Assembly: GCA_947177165.1 (NCBI GenBank)
Contig: CAMWTP010000022.1
Location: 1-64,000, forward strand
Direction: 5' to 3'
DNA: 64,000 nucleotides
Source: an uncultured Lachnospiraceae bacterium
Lineage (GTDB): Bacteria; Bacillota; Clostridia; Lachnospirales; Lachnospiraceae
The position numbers were made by a program, and so were the translations under genes. Every line of letters begins with the position of its first letter. The stretch's first letter is position 1. Shown piece after piece: positions 50,873 through 58,145 of this stretch. The notes under the pieces are model-generated. The model did no database searches. It had not been told where the DNA came from and was given only the letters and a program-made list of their open reading frames with translations.

Positions 50873-52639
50873 TCATCCCACGTTTTCCCTATCAATCACC
50901 AGCCCGATTACTGTATTATTCATATTTAGCACGCGTGTGTACTGAAAATCCGACATGATTTTGCGGATCAGCGCGATCCCGCCTACCACCGGTCCCTCCC
51001 CGGACACCTTCTGTTCCAATGGATTGAACGGCACGCCGTCGTCGCGGATTCGCAGGATATAGCTGCCATCCTGTATCGTAAAGCTGATATCAATATAGTT
51101 CTTCTGCCCGCTCCGATAACCGTACTTGACAATGTTTGCCGTCATCTCCTCCAGCGCCAGCGCCAGAAAACGCGCATCTTTTTCCCCGATACCGTTGTCT
51201 GCGCAGAAGTCCAGCAGCTGATCCCGGAGTGCCGCCACATCCTCCAGCTGGTTTTTCATGGAAAAGTCCAGACTCACTTCATCTGTAATCTGCGGGAGCA
51301 TATACCGCCCGCCTGCCGGAAATCGCCCTGTCTGCTGTCCGCGCACGCGGTACAGTGTACTGCACAGAATGGTCAGTATCTCTCCTGCCACTGCGGCAGC
51401 GCAGACACCGGAAAACCCAATCCAGAACATTCCAGCGAGCGTGAGCGGCACGATCACCACAAACCCCTGCAGAACCGTGATGACCGTGGAAAGCTTCGGC
51501 TGCAAAATCGTCTGATAATATGACATCAGGAATTTATTATAGACATAAAACGGAAACGAGCACGCAAAGATGCGCAGTGCCATCTTACACAGCGCGAGCA
51601 TCTCCCCGTCCGCAATGCCAAACAGCCCCGCGATCGCCTGCGGAAACGCGAGAAAGACAGCCAGCAGCACTGCAATGGCAAGATAGCTGTATGTAAGTAC
51701 CCTTTTGCAAAGAGCACGAATCCCATAATAGTCCCGCTCTCCATAGAGAATCCCCGCAATGTTCGGCACAAGCCCGATGATGCCGCCCACGCACAGCTCC
51801 GCAATCAGCACCGCGTTGGCACAGACAGAGTACACCGCCATCGGGTCATTGCCCAGGACGCGCACGACCGCGGAGTTGATTATGACCGATTTCAGCGCTG
51901 ACATCAGCGTGAAGGCAGCACTCGGTATCCCTGCCGCTGCCGCTGTTTTGACAGCGTTTGCCAGACTGCCCTCCGGCTTTGTGAGCCTGAGCATTCTGTG
52001 TTCAGAGCGCGCATAAAACAAAACTGTCACCATCCCCGTCAGATAACCGATCACCGTCGAGAGCGCACTCCCCGCCATTCCAAGGGCAAACACCTTCAAA
52101 AACACGAAATCCAGCACCAGATTGACCACATTGGCAATGATAAACAGCGCGCTACCCAGCTGAGGATGATTGTCTGTATTCATAAAATAACAGCAGATGA
52201 TCGCCGCCGTCAGAACCGGGATTCCGCCAAAATTCACTGCGATATACGGCTTTACCAGAGCCGCCATCTGCTCATTTCCGGCGAGCGCCCGCGCCAGATA
52301 CCCCGGAAGCACCGGAGCCATCAGCGCAAAGACAAGTGTCACGCCGACGCCGGCCAGGAGCGAAGCAGTAAAAATACCGCCCGCCTGTGCTGTCTCCCGC
52401 CTGCCGAGCAGCACTGCCGCCTCGGCAGCGCCCCCCATCGCAAGCATCATCGCCGGCATCTGCAGCAGCAGCAGGACTGGCATGGACAGCTCGATTGCCG
52501 CCATCGCCTCCGGCCCCAGCAGATTGCCCACGATCATACCGTCAACCACATTCCCCAGCTGCATGGCAACCGTCATCAACACCCCCGGCAAAATATATTG
52601 ATGAATCTTCTTGTTGATCAAAAATGCATTTCTCTCCAT
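50873..52639 (-). CDS. MATE transporter fused to C-terminal RsbW-type ATPase
   Basis: 588 residues. Residues 1-440 form a normal 12-helix MATE exporter (ILPGVLMTVAMQLGNVVDGM at the start; TAAAAGIPSAAFTLMSALKS opening the second half). After a short linker the last 135 residues form a HATPase_c_2 domain: N-box LALEEMTANIVKYGYRSGQ, G1 box RIRDDGVPFNP, G2 GGIALIRKIMSDFQYTRV. The frame is continuous with no sign of a sequencing join. Fusion of a multidrug-type exporter to an anti-sigma/serine-kinase domain is unusual and suggests transport state controls the STAS switch, or the reverse. It is the first long gene of the NRPS cluster. Confidence 0.92.
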   Translation of the reverse strand: MERNAFLINKKIHQYILPGVLMTVAMQLGNVVDGMIVGNLLGPEAMAAIELSMPVLLLLQMPAMMLAMGGAAEAAVLLGRRETAQAGGIFTASLLAGVGVTLVFALMAPVLPGYLARALAGNEQMAALVKPYIAVNFGGIPVLTAAIICCYFMNTDNHPQLGSALFIIANVVNLVLDFVFLKVFALGMAGSALSTVIGYLTGMVTVLFYARSEHRMLRLTKPEGSLANAVKTAAAAGIPSAAFTLMSALKSVIINSAVVRVLGNDPMAVYSVCANAVLIAELCVGGIIGLVPNIAGILYGERDYYGIRALCKRVLTYSYLAIAVLLAVFLAFPQAIAGLFGIADGEMLALCKMALRIFACSFPFYVYNKFLMSYYQTILQPKLSTVITVLQGFVVIVPLTLAGMFWIGFSGVCAAAVAGEILTILCSTLYRVRGQQTGRFPAGGRYMLPQITDEVSLDFSMKNQLEDVAALRDQLLDFCADNGIGEKDARFLALALEEMTANIVKYGYRSGQKNYIDISFTIQDGSYILRIRDDGVPFNPLEQKVSGEGPVVGGIALIRKIMSDFQYTRVLNMNNTVIGLVIDRENVG

Positions 52640-52671
52640 CTTTTTCCCCTATTTTTTAGCCCATTTTACCA

Positions 52672-52755
52672 TCAAAAAATCCCAGTGCGGACAGCGCCTT
52701 TAACGCATTGCGCAATCGGAACCGATGGAACCTCATCGACATGCGTCACATTCAT
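52672..52755 (-). CDS. Possible short leader peptide or cupin remnant
   Basis: 27 codons starting MNVTHVDEVPSVPIAQ and ending GAVRTGIF, 9 bp after AAAGGAG. A longer form from ATG 52779 adds eight residues. It ends 33 bp before the MATE-kinase ATG. The VDEVPSVPI opening also resembles the N-terminus of some cupin proteins, so a truncated cupin gene is an alternative to a leader or signal peptide. Only the frame and ribosome site are seen. Confidence 0.35.
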   Translation of the reverse strand: MNVTHVDEVPSVPIAQCVKGAVRTGIF

Positions 52756-52792
52756 TGTCTTGACTCCTTTGCTGTCCATTTTCCTTTACAAG

Positions 52793-52845
52793 AGTTTAAC
52801 AGAATTTCTCCGAAATTGAGTGCACTTTGGAACAGATTGCACTTT
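52793..52845 (-). promoter_or_regulatory. Possible activator-dependent promoter of the NRPS cluster
   Basis: On the minus strand a TAAACT -10-like box (52793-52798) has no -35 match, but two direct copies of TGCACTTT (plus strand 52821-52828 and 52838-52845, period 17 bp) occupy about -34 to -58. This layout suits an activator. It is a weak prediction. Confidence 0.3.
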
Positions 52846-52849
52846 TTAA

Positions 52850-53002
52850 GGTACAACCTGCTGTCAGACAGTTATCCTTACCAATGAAGAACCTGCCGCC
52901 ATTGAAAACGGACACCTCAATCCAGAGAAAACGGACACCTCAATCCAGACACAGAGGACAGAGGCACTGTTCAAGTTCCGTTTTGATGAACAGGAAATAT
53001 AA
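52850..53002 (+). pseudogene. Coding-like remnant with tandem duplication
   Basis: A 50-codon open frame without start ends ALFKFRFDEQEI. It includes NEEPAAIENGHLNPEKTD and is interrupted by a 23-bp tandem duplication (52904-52949) that shifts frame. I do not recognise the family. It probably marks decayed mobile DNA at the edge of the AT-rich island. Confidence 0.35.
52904..52949. repeat. 23-bp perfect tandem duplication
   Basis: Two exact adjacent copies, 52904-52926 and 52927-52949, each starting GAAAACGGACACCTC. The unit is not a multiple of three. Confidence 0.9.
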
Positions 53003-53008
53003 AAATCT

Positions 53009-53036
53009 CTTATAAAAAATTTCTTATAAAAAATTT
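53009..53036. repeat. 14-bp perfect tandem duplication
   Basis: CTTATAAAAAATTT occurs twice in direct succession at 53009-53022 and 53023-53036, between the remnant and the small helical gene. Confidence 0.9.
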
Positions 53037-53112
53037 CTTTTACTTTGCTTGAAAAAGAGATATAATACTATAATAAAGAAAGCAAAAAAAATCAGGATAT
53101 GCGGAGGTAGAA

Positions 53113-53310
53113 ATGGAGTTTTCAAAATATGATTTGAAAGAAGCTAAACGACAAATTGATTCAACTTTGCACAAGCTAAGGGAAACAATAAAGACATTTG
53201 AATCTAAAGAAAATGCAGAAAAATACAAGTCACAAATTACCTTGGCAAAAAGACGAGTAAAGGCTTTTGAAATTGCAAACTCGTTTATCGAAAATGAACT
53301 TGAAAAATAA
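53113..53310 (+). CDS. Small helical (coiled-coil) protein
   Basis: 65 residues, almost all alpha-helical and highly charged: DLKEAKRQIDSTLHKLRETI then KYKSQITLAKRRVKAFEIAN. Similar short proteins occur in many Firmicutes, often in mobile or accessory regions; the function is unknown. GGAGG lies 6 bp before the ATG. It is AT-rich relative to the NRPS cluster on its left. Confidence 0.7.
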   Translation: MEFSKYDLKEAKRQIDSTLHKLRETIKTFESKENAEKYKSQITLAKRRVKAFEIANSFIENELEK

Positions 53311-53336
53311 ACATACTTTGTAAGGTAATTCTTATT

Positions 53337-53384
53337 CTTACTAAATTCTTTTCTTACTAAATTCTTTTCTTACTAAATTCTTTT
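53337..53384. repeat. 16-bp tandem array, three copies
   Basis: CTTACTAAATTCTTTT is repeated three times without change (53337-53352, 53353-53368, 53369-53384). The last two copies lie inside the 3' end of the CPBP protease gene, so they extend or alter its C-terminus. Confidence 0.92.
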
Positions 53385-54172
53385 CTTAATTGAAATATTC
53401 CTGATATAACAAAAGTTGATGATAACAGTATCAACAAAACCCCATTTCCAATTGAGATATCTACAGAATTAGAATCTATCATTTGTTGAAACAGATTATC
53501 AGAGAATGTAAACCAAAAATAAGCCGAAAAATCAAATATTCCATGCAGCAGCATACATGAAATCAGGTTTTTAGAACGATAATATATAACACAAAACAGA
53601 AAGCCAACAAATGTTGCATATATTACCTGACATACTGTTGATATTATTAGAGAAGGAGACCATATAAGGTTCGTCAGATGCATGATTCCAAATACTAACG
53701 ATGAAAGAATCGCTGATAAATATATTCCTTTTTTGGTGTCTCCAAAATAAGTTTCAAATGAATTAAATAATAAACCTCTGCACAACAGTTCCTCATATAT
53801 CCCAATTGCAAGTGTTACTATGAAAAAATAAACAATCATAGGTAATGCTTCTACTATATTTTTTTCTGGTGGCTGATAATTGCCAGCAAATTGAAAGAAA
53901 ATTGCAATAATTAAAATTAATCCATACCATAAAAATCCTTTTATAAATTTCGCTTTCTTTATTTTAATACGAATATTAAAAAGTTTATCTATTGATATCC
54001 ACAAAATTATTGATAATACTAATCTTGCAGCAGCTTGTATTATGCCTGCTGCTAAGAAGCTTGATTTATTTTTAATTAATGGTGATATGCATACGTTAAC
54101 AAAAAACGCATAAACAAGGATTGTTATTACAGCAATAAAAATAGATAAGAATAATTTCTTTTTATTTCTCAT
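53357..54172 (-). CDS. CPBP-family intramembrane metalloprotease
   Basis: 271 residues with about eight membrane helices. The CPBP (Abi) motifs are present: YEELLCRGLLFNSFE (EExxxR type), FGIMHL, and HGIFDFSAYF. Relatives process prenylated or bacteriocin-related peptides; the role here is unknown. AT-rich, unlike the cluster to the left, with tandem repeats at its 3' end and a tRNA gene 270 bp upstream: a likely acquired gene. The start has a weak ribosome site (AGGAG within GTGAGGAG). Confidence 0.87.
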   Translation of the reverse strand: MRNKKKLFLSIFIAVITILVYAFFVNVCISPLIKNKSSFLAAGIIQAAARLVLSIILWISIDKLFNIRIKIKKAKFIKGFLWYGLILIIAIFFQFAGNYQPPEKNIVEALPMIVYFFIVTLAIGIYEELLCRGLLFNSFETYFGDTKKGIYLSAILSSLVFGIMHLTNLIWSPSLIISTVCQVIYATFVGFLFCVIYYRSKNLISCMLLHGIFDFSAYFWFTFSDNLFQQMIDSNSVDISIGNGVLLILLSSTFVISGIFQLRKEFSKKRI

Positions 54173-54407
54173 TTATTAACTCCTCACGATAAACTCCGAT
54201 TTTTCGTTGACTCTATTATATTACAATGTCTTTTCAGATGGAATACGATTTCACAAAAATTCTCAATAAAATGTCAAAAAATGTCAATATCTGTCGATTA
54301 TCCTGTTCCCATATCTGCTTTTGGCTCGTCCTGCTGTTACGATTACATGAACAGCATAGCCAAGGATCGCTTTTCCAAGCTATGCAGCACGAAATGCAGC
54401 ACAAACA

Positions 54408-54435
54408 AAAAGAACGCCCATTTAAAGCGTTCTTT
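54408..54435 (-). terminator. Terminator of tRNA-Leu
   Basis: AAAGAACGC and GCGTTCTTT form a perfect 9-bp stem, 4 bp after the tRNA 3' end on the minus strand, followed by TTG and T-rich sequence. 54173-54407 otherwise holds no gene I can support. Confidence 0.75.
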
Positions 54436-54438
54436 GAC

Positions 54439-54518
54439 TGCGGATAACAGGACTTGAACCTGCACGGTCTCCCACCAGAACCTAAATCTGGCGCGTCTGC
54501 CAATTCCGCCATATCCGC
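54439..54518 (-). tRNA. tRNA-Leu (anticodon UAG)
   Basis: An 80-base cloverleaf: acceptor stem GCGGATA/TATCCGC with discriminator A, D-arm GCGGAATTGGCAGACGC, anticodon arm CCAGA-TTTAGGT-TCTGG giving UAG (codon CUA), a longer class II variable arm, and T-arm GCAGG-TTCAAGT-CCTGT. The 3' CCA is not encoded. Confidence 0.95.
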
Positions 54519-54547
54519 ATCCCGCATCTTATCAGATATGCTTTTAC

Positions 54548-54576
54548 ATTCTATCAAATACAGATACAAAAGTCAA
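54548..54576 (-). promoter_or_regulatory. Promoter of tRNA-Leu
   Basis: TTGACT (54571-54576) and TAGAAT (54548-54553) with a 17-bp spacer lie about 30 bp before the tRNA 5' end on the minus strand. Confidence 0.75.
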
Positions 54577-54882
54577 CCACTTCGTGACGGATTCCAGCGC
54601 AAATTCAGATATTGCTGGCGTTGACTATTATTCTGAAACAGATAAAGAATTATATCCAAATAACACTTGTTTCTACTATAATGATTGTGCTATTATAGTA
54701 ATAATAACAAACTTTTCCACTTCTTTATGCTGACTTTTGTGAATACTGTGGCAGTTTCAAAAACAGCAGATTGACGTTCTGATAAATATATCAAAACAAA
54801 ACATACTGTCTGCCGATTACCAGTTCACAATGCACATAAAAATGTGGTAAGGAAATTCTGATAAAAGAGGTGTATACTGACT
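54577..54882. other. AT-rich gene-free stretch before the LytTR gene
   Basis: No supported gene. A plus-strand open run around 54597-54720 (reading DIAGVDYYSETDKELYP) has no start or ribosome site and may be a decayed lipoprotein fragment. AGAGGTG at 54860-54866 serves the LytTR gene. Confidence 0.4.
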
Positions 54883-55596
54883 ATGCATATAGCAATTTGT
54901 GACGATAATGTAGCAGACCGCAAGCACCTGGAGCGTCTGCTCTCGAGAGAGTCTGACAAGCGTGCCGGCACGCCAAACATTCTGTATGTAGACTCCTACG
55001 GCGAAAAGATGCACTTTCTCGCCAATCCCTTGAAATACAACCTGATTTTCATGGACATGAGCTCTGAACCGGGCATTGTGGAGTTTATCCTGGAACATTT
55101 GAACGCGATGGGATATCACGCCCCGCTGGTACTGTACTCGGACAAGATCGACTATACCCAGATCCCCAATCTCCCGGACTATGTTGTGCACGCAACAAAA
55201 CCGTATATCCCAGACCCGCTTCCGGAATTTCTGGCGCTGGGCGATGCCAACGTCAAGGGACATGTGATCACTGTGGCAGTGCACACGGACTCCATCATCA
55301 ACCACGTCCCCAAATACACGATCCTCTATGCCATTGAGGACAATAACACCTGCAAACTGCATCTGACGGACGGGACGTCAATCAAAGTCGATGAGAAAAT
55401 TGACGAGCTCCGCCAGCTATTCGAGCCCTTCGAGGAATTTGCACGCGTGAACAACAACAGCATTGCCAACTTTAAGTACGTATCTGCTGTTATACCAGGT
55501 ACAGTTGTCATGCAGGATTACAAAGAACTGAAGATCCCGCTCCTGCGCTATCGGGAGTACAAAGGACTAAAACAGAAAATGGATGAACTTGATTAG
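54883..55596 (+). CDS. LytTR-family response regulator
   Basis: 237 residues. Receiver: AICDDN at the N-terminus, phosphoryl Asp in LIFMDMSS, and Lys in HATKPY. The output half (VKGHVITVAVHTDSIINHVP to VVMQDYKELKIPLLRYREY) matches the LytTR DNA-binding fold, including the strand pair around CKLHLTDGTSIKV. No histidine kinase is adjacent. Its target might be a direct repeat; the pair at 52821-52845 is on the other side of the tRNA, 2 kb away, and a link is only speculation. The last 4 bp overlap the convergent degV gene. Confidence 0.82.
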   Translation: MHIAICDDNVADRKHLERLLSRESDKRAGTPNILYVDSYGEKMHFLANPLKYNLIFMDMSSEPGIVEFILEHLNAMGYHAPLVLYSDKIDYTQIPNLPDYVVHATKPYIPDPLPEFLALGDANVKGHVITVAVHTDSIINHVPKYTILYAIEDNNTCKLHLTDGTSIKVDEKIDELRQLFEPFEEFARVNNNSIANFKYVSAVIPGTVVMQDYKELKIPLLRYREYKGLKQKMDELD

Positions 55597-56432
55597 ATCG
55601 TCACAATCACGCCGCCTTCATTGGCGTACATGCTGCTCACACCAGCTGTATCCAGGATCAGTGACTCCTTAAAACGCAGTTTTTGCTCAATATGCCTGCG
55701 CACACACTCCGCCGCTTTGGGATTGTTGCAGTGTGTGATCATCAGCCGCTTATTTTCAGAATCAACTGCCTCCTCAATCGCCGTATCCGCCATTCTTGTC
55801 AGCGCCTTTTTCATGCCGATGCCCTGTCCGAGCTGAACGATGCTGCCGTCGTCGGCTCCCATCACCGGCTTGATGTTGAGTGTGGACGCCACAAGCGCCT
55901 TGACCCCGGAGAGACGGCCGTTTTTGCGGAGCGTATCCAGATTCTCCAGCACAAAATAGGTGTTCATCTCCCTGACAAACTGCTCAATCCGCTCTGTAAT
56001 CTCTGAGAAGGGCAGTCCCTGCTCCTCCAGATCCATGATTTTATATACAATCTGTGTCTCACCGCAGGATGCTGACCTGGAGTCAACCACATAGATCTCT
56101 TTCTCACCATATTTCTCGTGGTACAGGTTCTTACCGAGAACTGCACTGTTGTGACTTCCGCTGAGCTTTGAGGACAGCGTGACCACATACACATGCTCCG
56201 CTGCGGTCTCATACGCTTTCCGGTATCGCTCCGGCGATGGGCAGGCTGATTTCGGACACTCCGGACAGCCAGCCACGGCGTCGAGAAACTCCCGCTGGTT
56301 AAAATCCCTGTTATCCTCCTTTTCATACCTGTCACCCACTATCAGCATCAACGGTACAATCTCAAACCGATCATCCTCTCTGAGCTCCTGCGGAAGTTCG
56401 CAGCAGCTGTCAACCACTATTTTATATCTCAT
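55593..56432 (-). CDS. DegV-family fatty-acid-binding protein
   Basis: 279 residues. N-terminal domain: KIVVDSCCELP, SPERYRKAYETA, and the lipid-contact motif VVTLSSKLSGSHNSA. Middle: VDSRSASCGE, FVLENLDTLRKNGRLSG, LNIKPVM. DegV (FakB) proteins bind a fatty acid and hand it to the FakA kinase. No fakA is in the window. AAAGG lies upstream of the ATG. Confidence 0.92.
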   Translation of the reverse strand: MRYKIVVDSCCELPQELREDDRFEIVPLMLIVGDRYEKEDNRDFNQREFLDAVAGCPECPKSACPSPERYRKAYETAAEHVYVVTLSSKLSGSHNSAVLGKNLYHEKYGEKEIYVVDSRSASCGETQIVYKIMDLEEQGLPFSEITERIEQFVREMNTYFVLENLDTLRKNGRLSGVKALVASTLNIKPVMGADDGSIVQLGQGIGMKKALTRMADTAIEEAVDSENKRLMITHCNNPKAAECVRRHIEQKLRFKESLILDTAGVSSMYANEGGVIVTI

Positions 56433-56537
56433 CAGTCTCTACCTTTCAAATTCTTTCACACCATTTTATATAGTTTCGATAACCATGTACCATAATATCA
56501 CATAACACGTCATTTGAAAAGGACTTTTTACAAATAC

Positions 56538-56566
56538 TTGAAGTTTCCGGCAAATACCATTATAAT
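56538..56566 (+). promoter_or_regulatory. Promoter of the DUF5721 gene
   Basis: TTGAAG (56538-56543) and a perfect TATAAT (56561-56566) are 17 bp apart. The predicted first transcribed base falls at the left end of the inverted-repeat element at 56570, so the message would begin with that hairpin. Confidence 0.72.
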
Positions 56567-56569
56567 AAA

Positions 56570-56623
56570 GGAACTATTCAGAAACGGATCAGACGGGACG
56601 AACAGGTCATGCTGGATAGTTCC
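56570..56623. repeat. Dispersed hairpin repeat, divergent copy D
   Basis: GGAACTAT(TCAG) and (CTG)GATAGTTCC form terminal inverted repeats of 8 perfect bases plus CAG/CTG, 54 bp in all. The ends match the other copies; the middle does not. It forms the 5' leader of the DUF5721 message. Confidence 0.45.
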
Positions 56624-56650
56624 GCAACCTTATGAAAAAAGGAGACGCCT

Positions 56651-57160
56651 ATGATTGCATTAGAAATAAAGGGAAACAAGAACATTATGAACGCTCTGCT
56701 TCTGTCCGGGCAGTTCGACTCATTTCTGGTGGAGGAAGCGGTCATCACGACCTTCAATACCTTTCACATTGACGGACATCTCGTAAAAGATTTTTACAGC
56801 AGGGAGGAATTAGAGACACTTGAAGAGAATCAGCAGTCAACTGTCTTTTCCTACTGGAGTGATATCCGCCCAGTCTGCTTTCAGCTCATCAAAGGAAAGA
56901 AAACACCTGTTTCTTTTAAAGTTGTGCTTCACGCCGCACCGCAGCTGATTGAAAAAACAGCTGCAAATCCTGAATGCGGAGTTGCAGCCAGCCTGATTCG
57001 TTCCCTCGTCCTCAATATCCGCTATGACAACGGCAAAGTGGTCTGTATCACCGGCAGCGCCCTCACCACCTTTGTCATGGACAAAAGCGTAGATCGTTTA
57101 TGGGATGCATATGTGTGTCAGCTTCTGTCCGGTTTTGGATTGGAGTTCGAGGAGATTTAG
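56651..57160 (+). CDS. DUF5721-like protein
   Basis: 169 residues, cytoplasmic. It opens MIALEIKGNKNIMNALLLSG, with FHIDGHLVKDFY, FSYWSDIRPVCFQLIKGKKT and a C-terminal LSGFGLEFEEI. I recognise the pattern as DUF5721 of Lachnospiraceae, of unknown function. AAGGAG stands 7 bp before the ATG. It ends 15 bp from the convergent spoVAE stop. Confidence 0.75.
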   Translation: MIALEIKGNKNIMNALLLSGQFDSFLVEEAVITTFNTFHIDGHLVKDFYSREELETLEENQQSTVFSYWSDIRPVCFQLIKGKKTPVSFKVVLHAAPQLIEKTAANPECGVAASLIRSLVLNIRYDNGKVVCITGSALTTFVMDKSVDRLWDAYVCQLLSGFGLEFEEI

Positions 57161-57175
57161 GTTCGTTACAGACCA

Positions 57176-57538
57176 TTACGCCCTGGTCACTTTGGAATGG
57201 AACACAAGGCTTGCCAGGTAGCCGAAAATCAGCGCAGCACTGCACCCCACGGCACCGTTTGTAAAGCCGCCCTTGAACAGTCCGATAAACCCATCCTTGT
57301 CGACCGCCTCTTTCACACCTTTCATAAGGATATTCCCATATCCCAGAAGCGGCACATTGGCACCCGCGCCCGCATACTCTGCAAAGGGTTCATACCACCC
57401 AAAAAAGCTGATCACCGCTCCGGTGCAGACCAGAAGCACCATCACGCGCCCCGGAAGCATCTTCGTGCGATCCAGAAATATCTGCGCGAGAGCGCAGATT
57501 ATCCCCCCCACCCAGAATGCATTGACATAATCCATCAT
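57176..57538 (-). CDS. spoVAE: Stage V sporulation protein AE
   Basis: 120 residues with four membrane helices: MDYVNAFWVGGIICALAQIF, MVLLVCTGAVISFFGWYEPF, and the SpoVAE motif GANVPLLGYGNILMKGVKEA, then GLFKGGFTNGAVGCSAALIF. It is part of the channel that loads dipicolinic acid into the spore. ATG 57538 or 57535 is favoured over a GTG at 57547. No spoVAC neighbour is present and spoVAD lies 2.3 kb away. A terminator-like hairpin runs into its start codon. Confidence 0.9.
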   Translation of the reverse strand: MMDYVNAFWVGGIICALAQIFLDRTKMLPGRVMVLLVCTGAVISFFGWYEPFAEYAGAGANVPLLGYGNILMKGVKEAVDKDGFIGLFKGGFTNGAVGCSAALIFGYLASLVFHSKVTRA

Positions 57539-57584
57539 AAAAACCACATACCTTTCCTAATATATTATCAAGATTAGTATGTGG
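57539..57584 (-). terminator. Terminator-like hairpin abutting the spoVAE start
   Basis: CCACATAC (57544-57551) pairs with GTATGTGG (57577-57584); on the minus strand the stem is followed by TTTTT and then directly by the ATG of spoVAE. The ribosome site GGAAAGG (57551-57557) touches the stem. It is well placed to end aroK transcripts and could also limit spoVAE expression. Confidence 0.6.
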
Positions 57585-57620
57585 CTTTTTCGTATTTTTA
57601 TGATTCGATTCCGGCTTTTT

Positions 57621-58121
57621 CTATTTTAACCGTTTCGACAACTCTGTAACGATCTCGCGAATATTTTTATTCTCGCACTCTACTGTGATATTCGCATATT
57701 TTTCGTACAGCGGAATCCGCTCGTCGTAGAGCTCACGAAGCGTCCCACCCTCCCGCAGCACGACGCCCCGCTGCGTCAGATCGCCGAGACGCTCCTCTAT
57801 TCCCTCATAGGGGAGCTTCAGATAGCAGACCATCGCAATACTTCTCAGATGTTCCATGGCCAGATCGCTGTATACGGCACTTCCGCCCGTCGCAATCACT
57901 GCAGTTCTGGGATTCAGGGATGCATTCACCCGCGCTTCGATTTCCAGAAAGCCGTCCAGTCCATGCTCCTCGATCAGCTCATGAAGTTTTTTCCCCTCCT
58001 GCTCCTGTATCACCAGATCCGAATCCAGAAAGGACATCCCCATATTTTTTGCAAGAACGACGCCGACCGTGCTCTTCCCGACACCGGGCATGCCGATCAG
58101 CACTACATTTTTCACTCTCAA
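57621..58121 (-). CDS. aroK: Shikimate kinase
   Basis: About 166 residues. Walker A GMPGVGKST, the shikimate-binding DSDLVIQEQEG and FLEIEA (for FRxxE, here LE-IEA), ATGGSAVY, and the lid LTQRGVVLREGGTLRELYDE. It phosphorylates shikimate in the chorismate pathway. No ATG is available at the N-terminus; TTG 58121 (9 bp after GGGGAG) or GTG 58115 is the start. The FRxxE Arg appears replaced by Leu, which is unusual. It starts 24 bp after ridA. Confidence 0.85.
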   Translation of the reverse strand: MRVKNVVLIGMPGVGKSTVGVVLAKNMGMSFLDSDLVIQEQEGKKLHELIEEHGLDGFLEIEARVNASLNPRTAVIATGGSAVYSDLAMEHLRSIAMVCYLKLPYEGIEERLGDLTQRGVVLREGGTLRELYDERIPLYEKYANITVECENKNIREIVTELSKRLK

Positions 58122-58145
58122 GGCTCTCAACTCCCCTGCATCCCT

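Noticed and set aside
37958-52639. Sigma factor hidden in the NRPS cluster
   Set aside because: All frames on both strands were read; no region 2 or region 4 pattern was found. The nearest sigma gene is sigH at 22478, outside the cluster.
53337-53384. Possible CRISPR array
   Set aside because: Units are 16 bp with no spacers; simple tandem repeat. The same holds for the arrays at 52904, 53009 and 59628.
54439-54518. tRNA-Leu 3' end as an att site
   Set aside because: No second copy of the tRNA 3' sequence and no integrase gene is found within the window.
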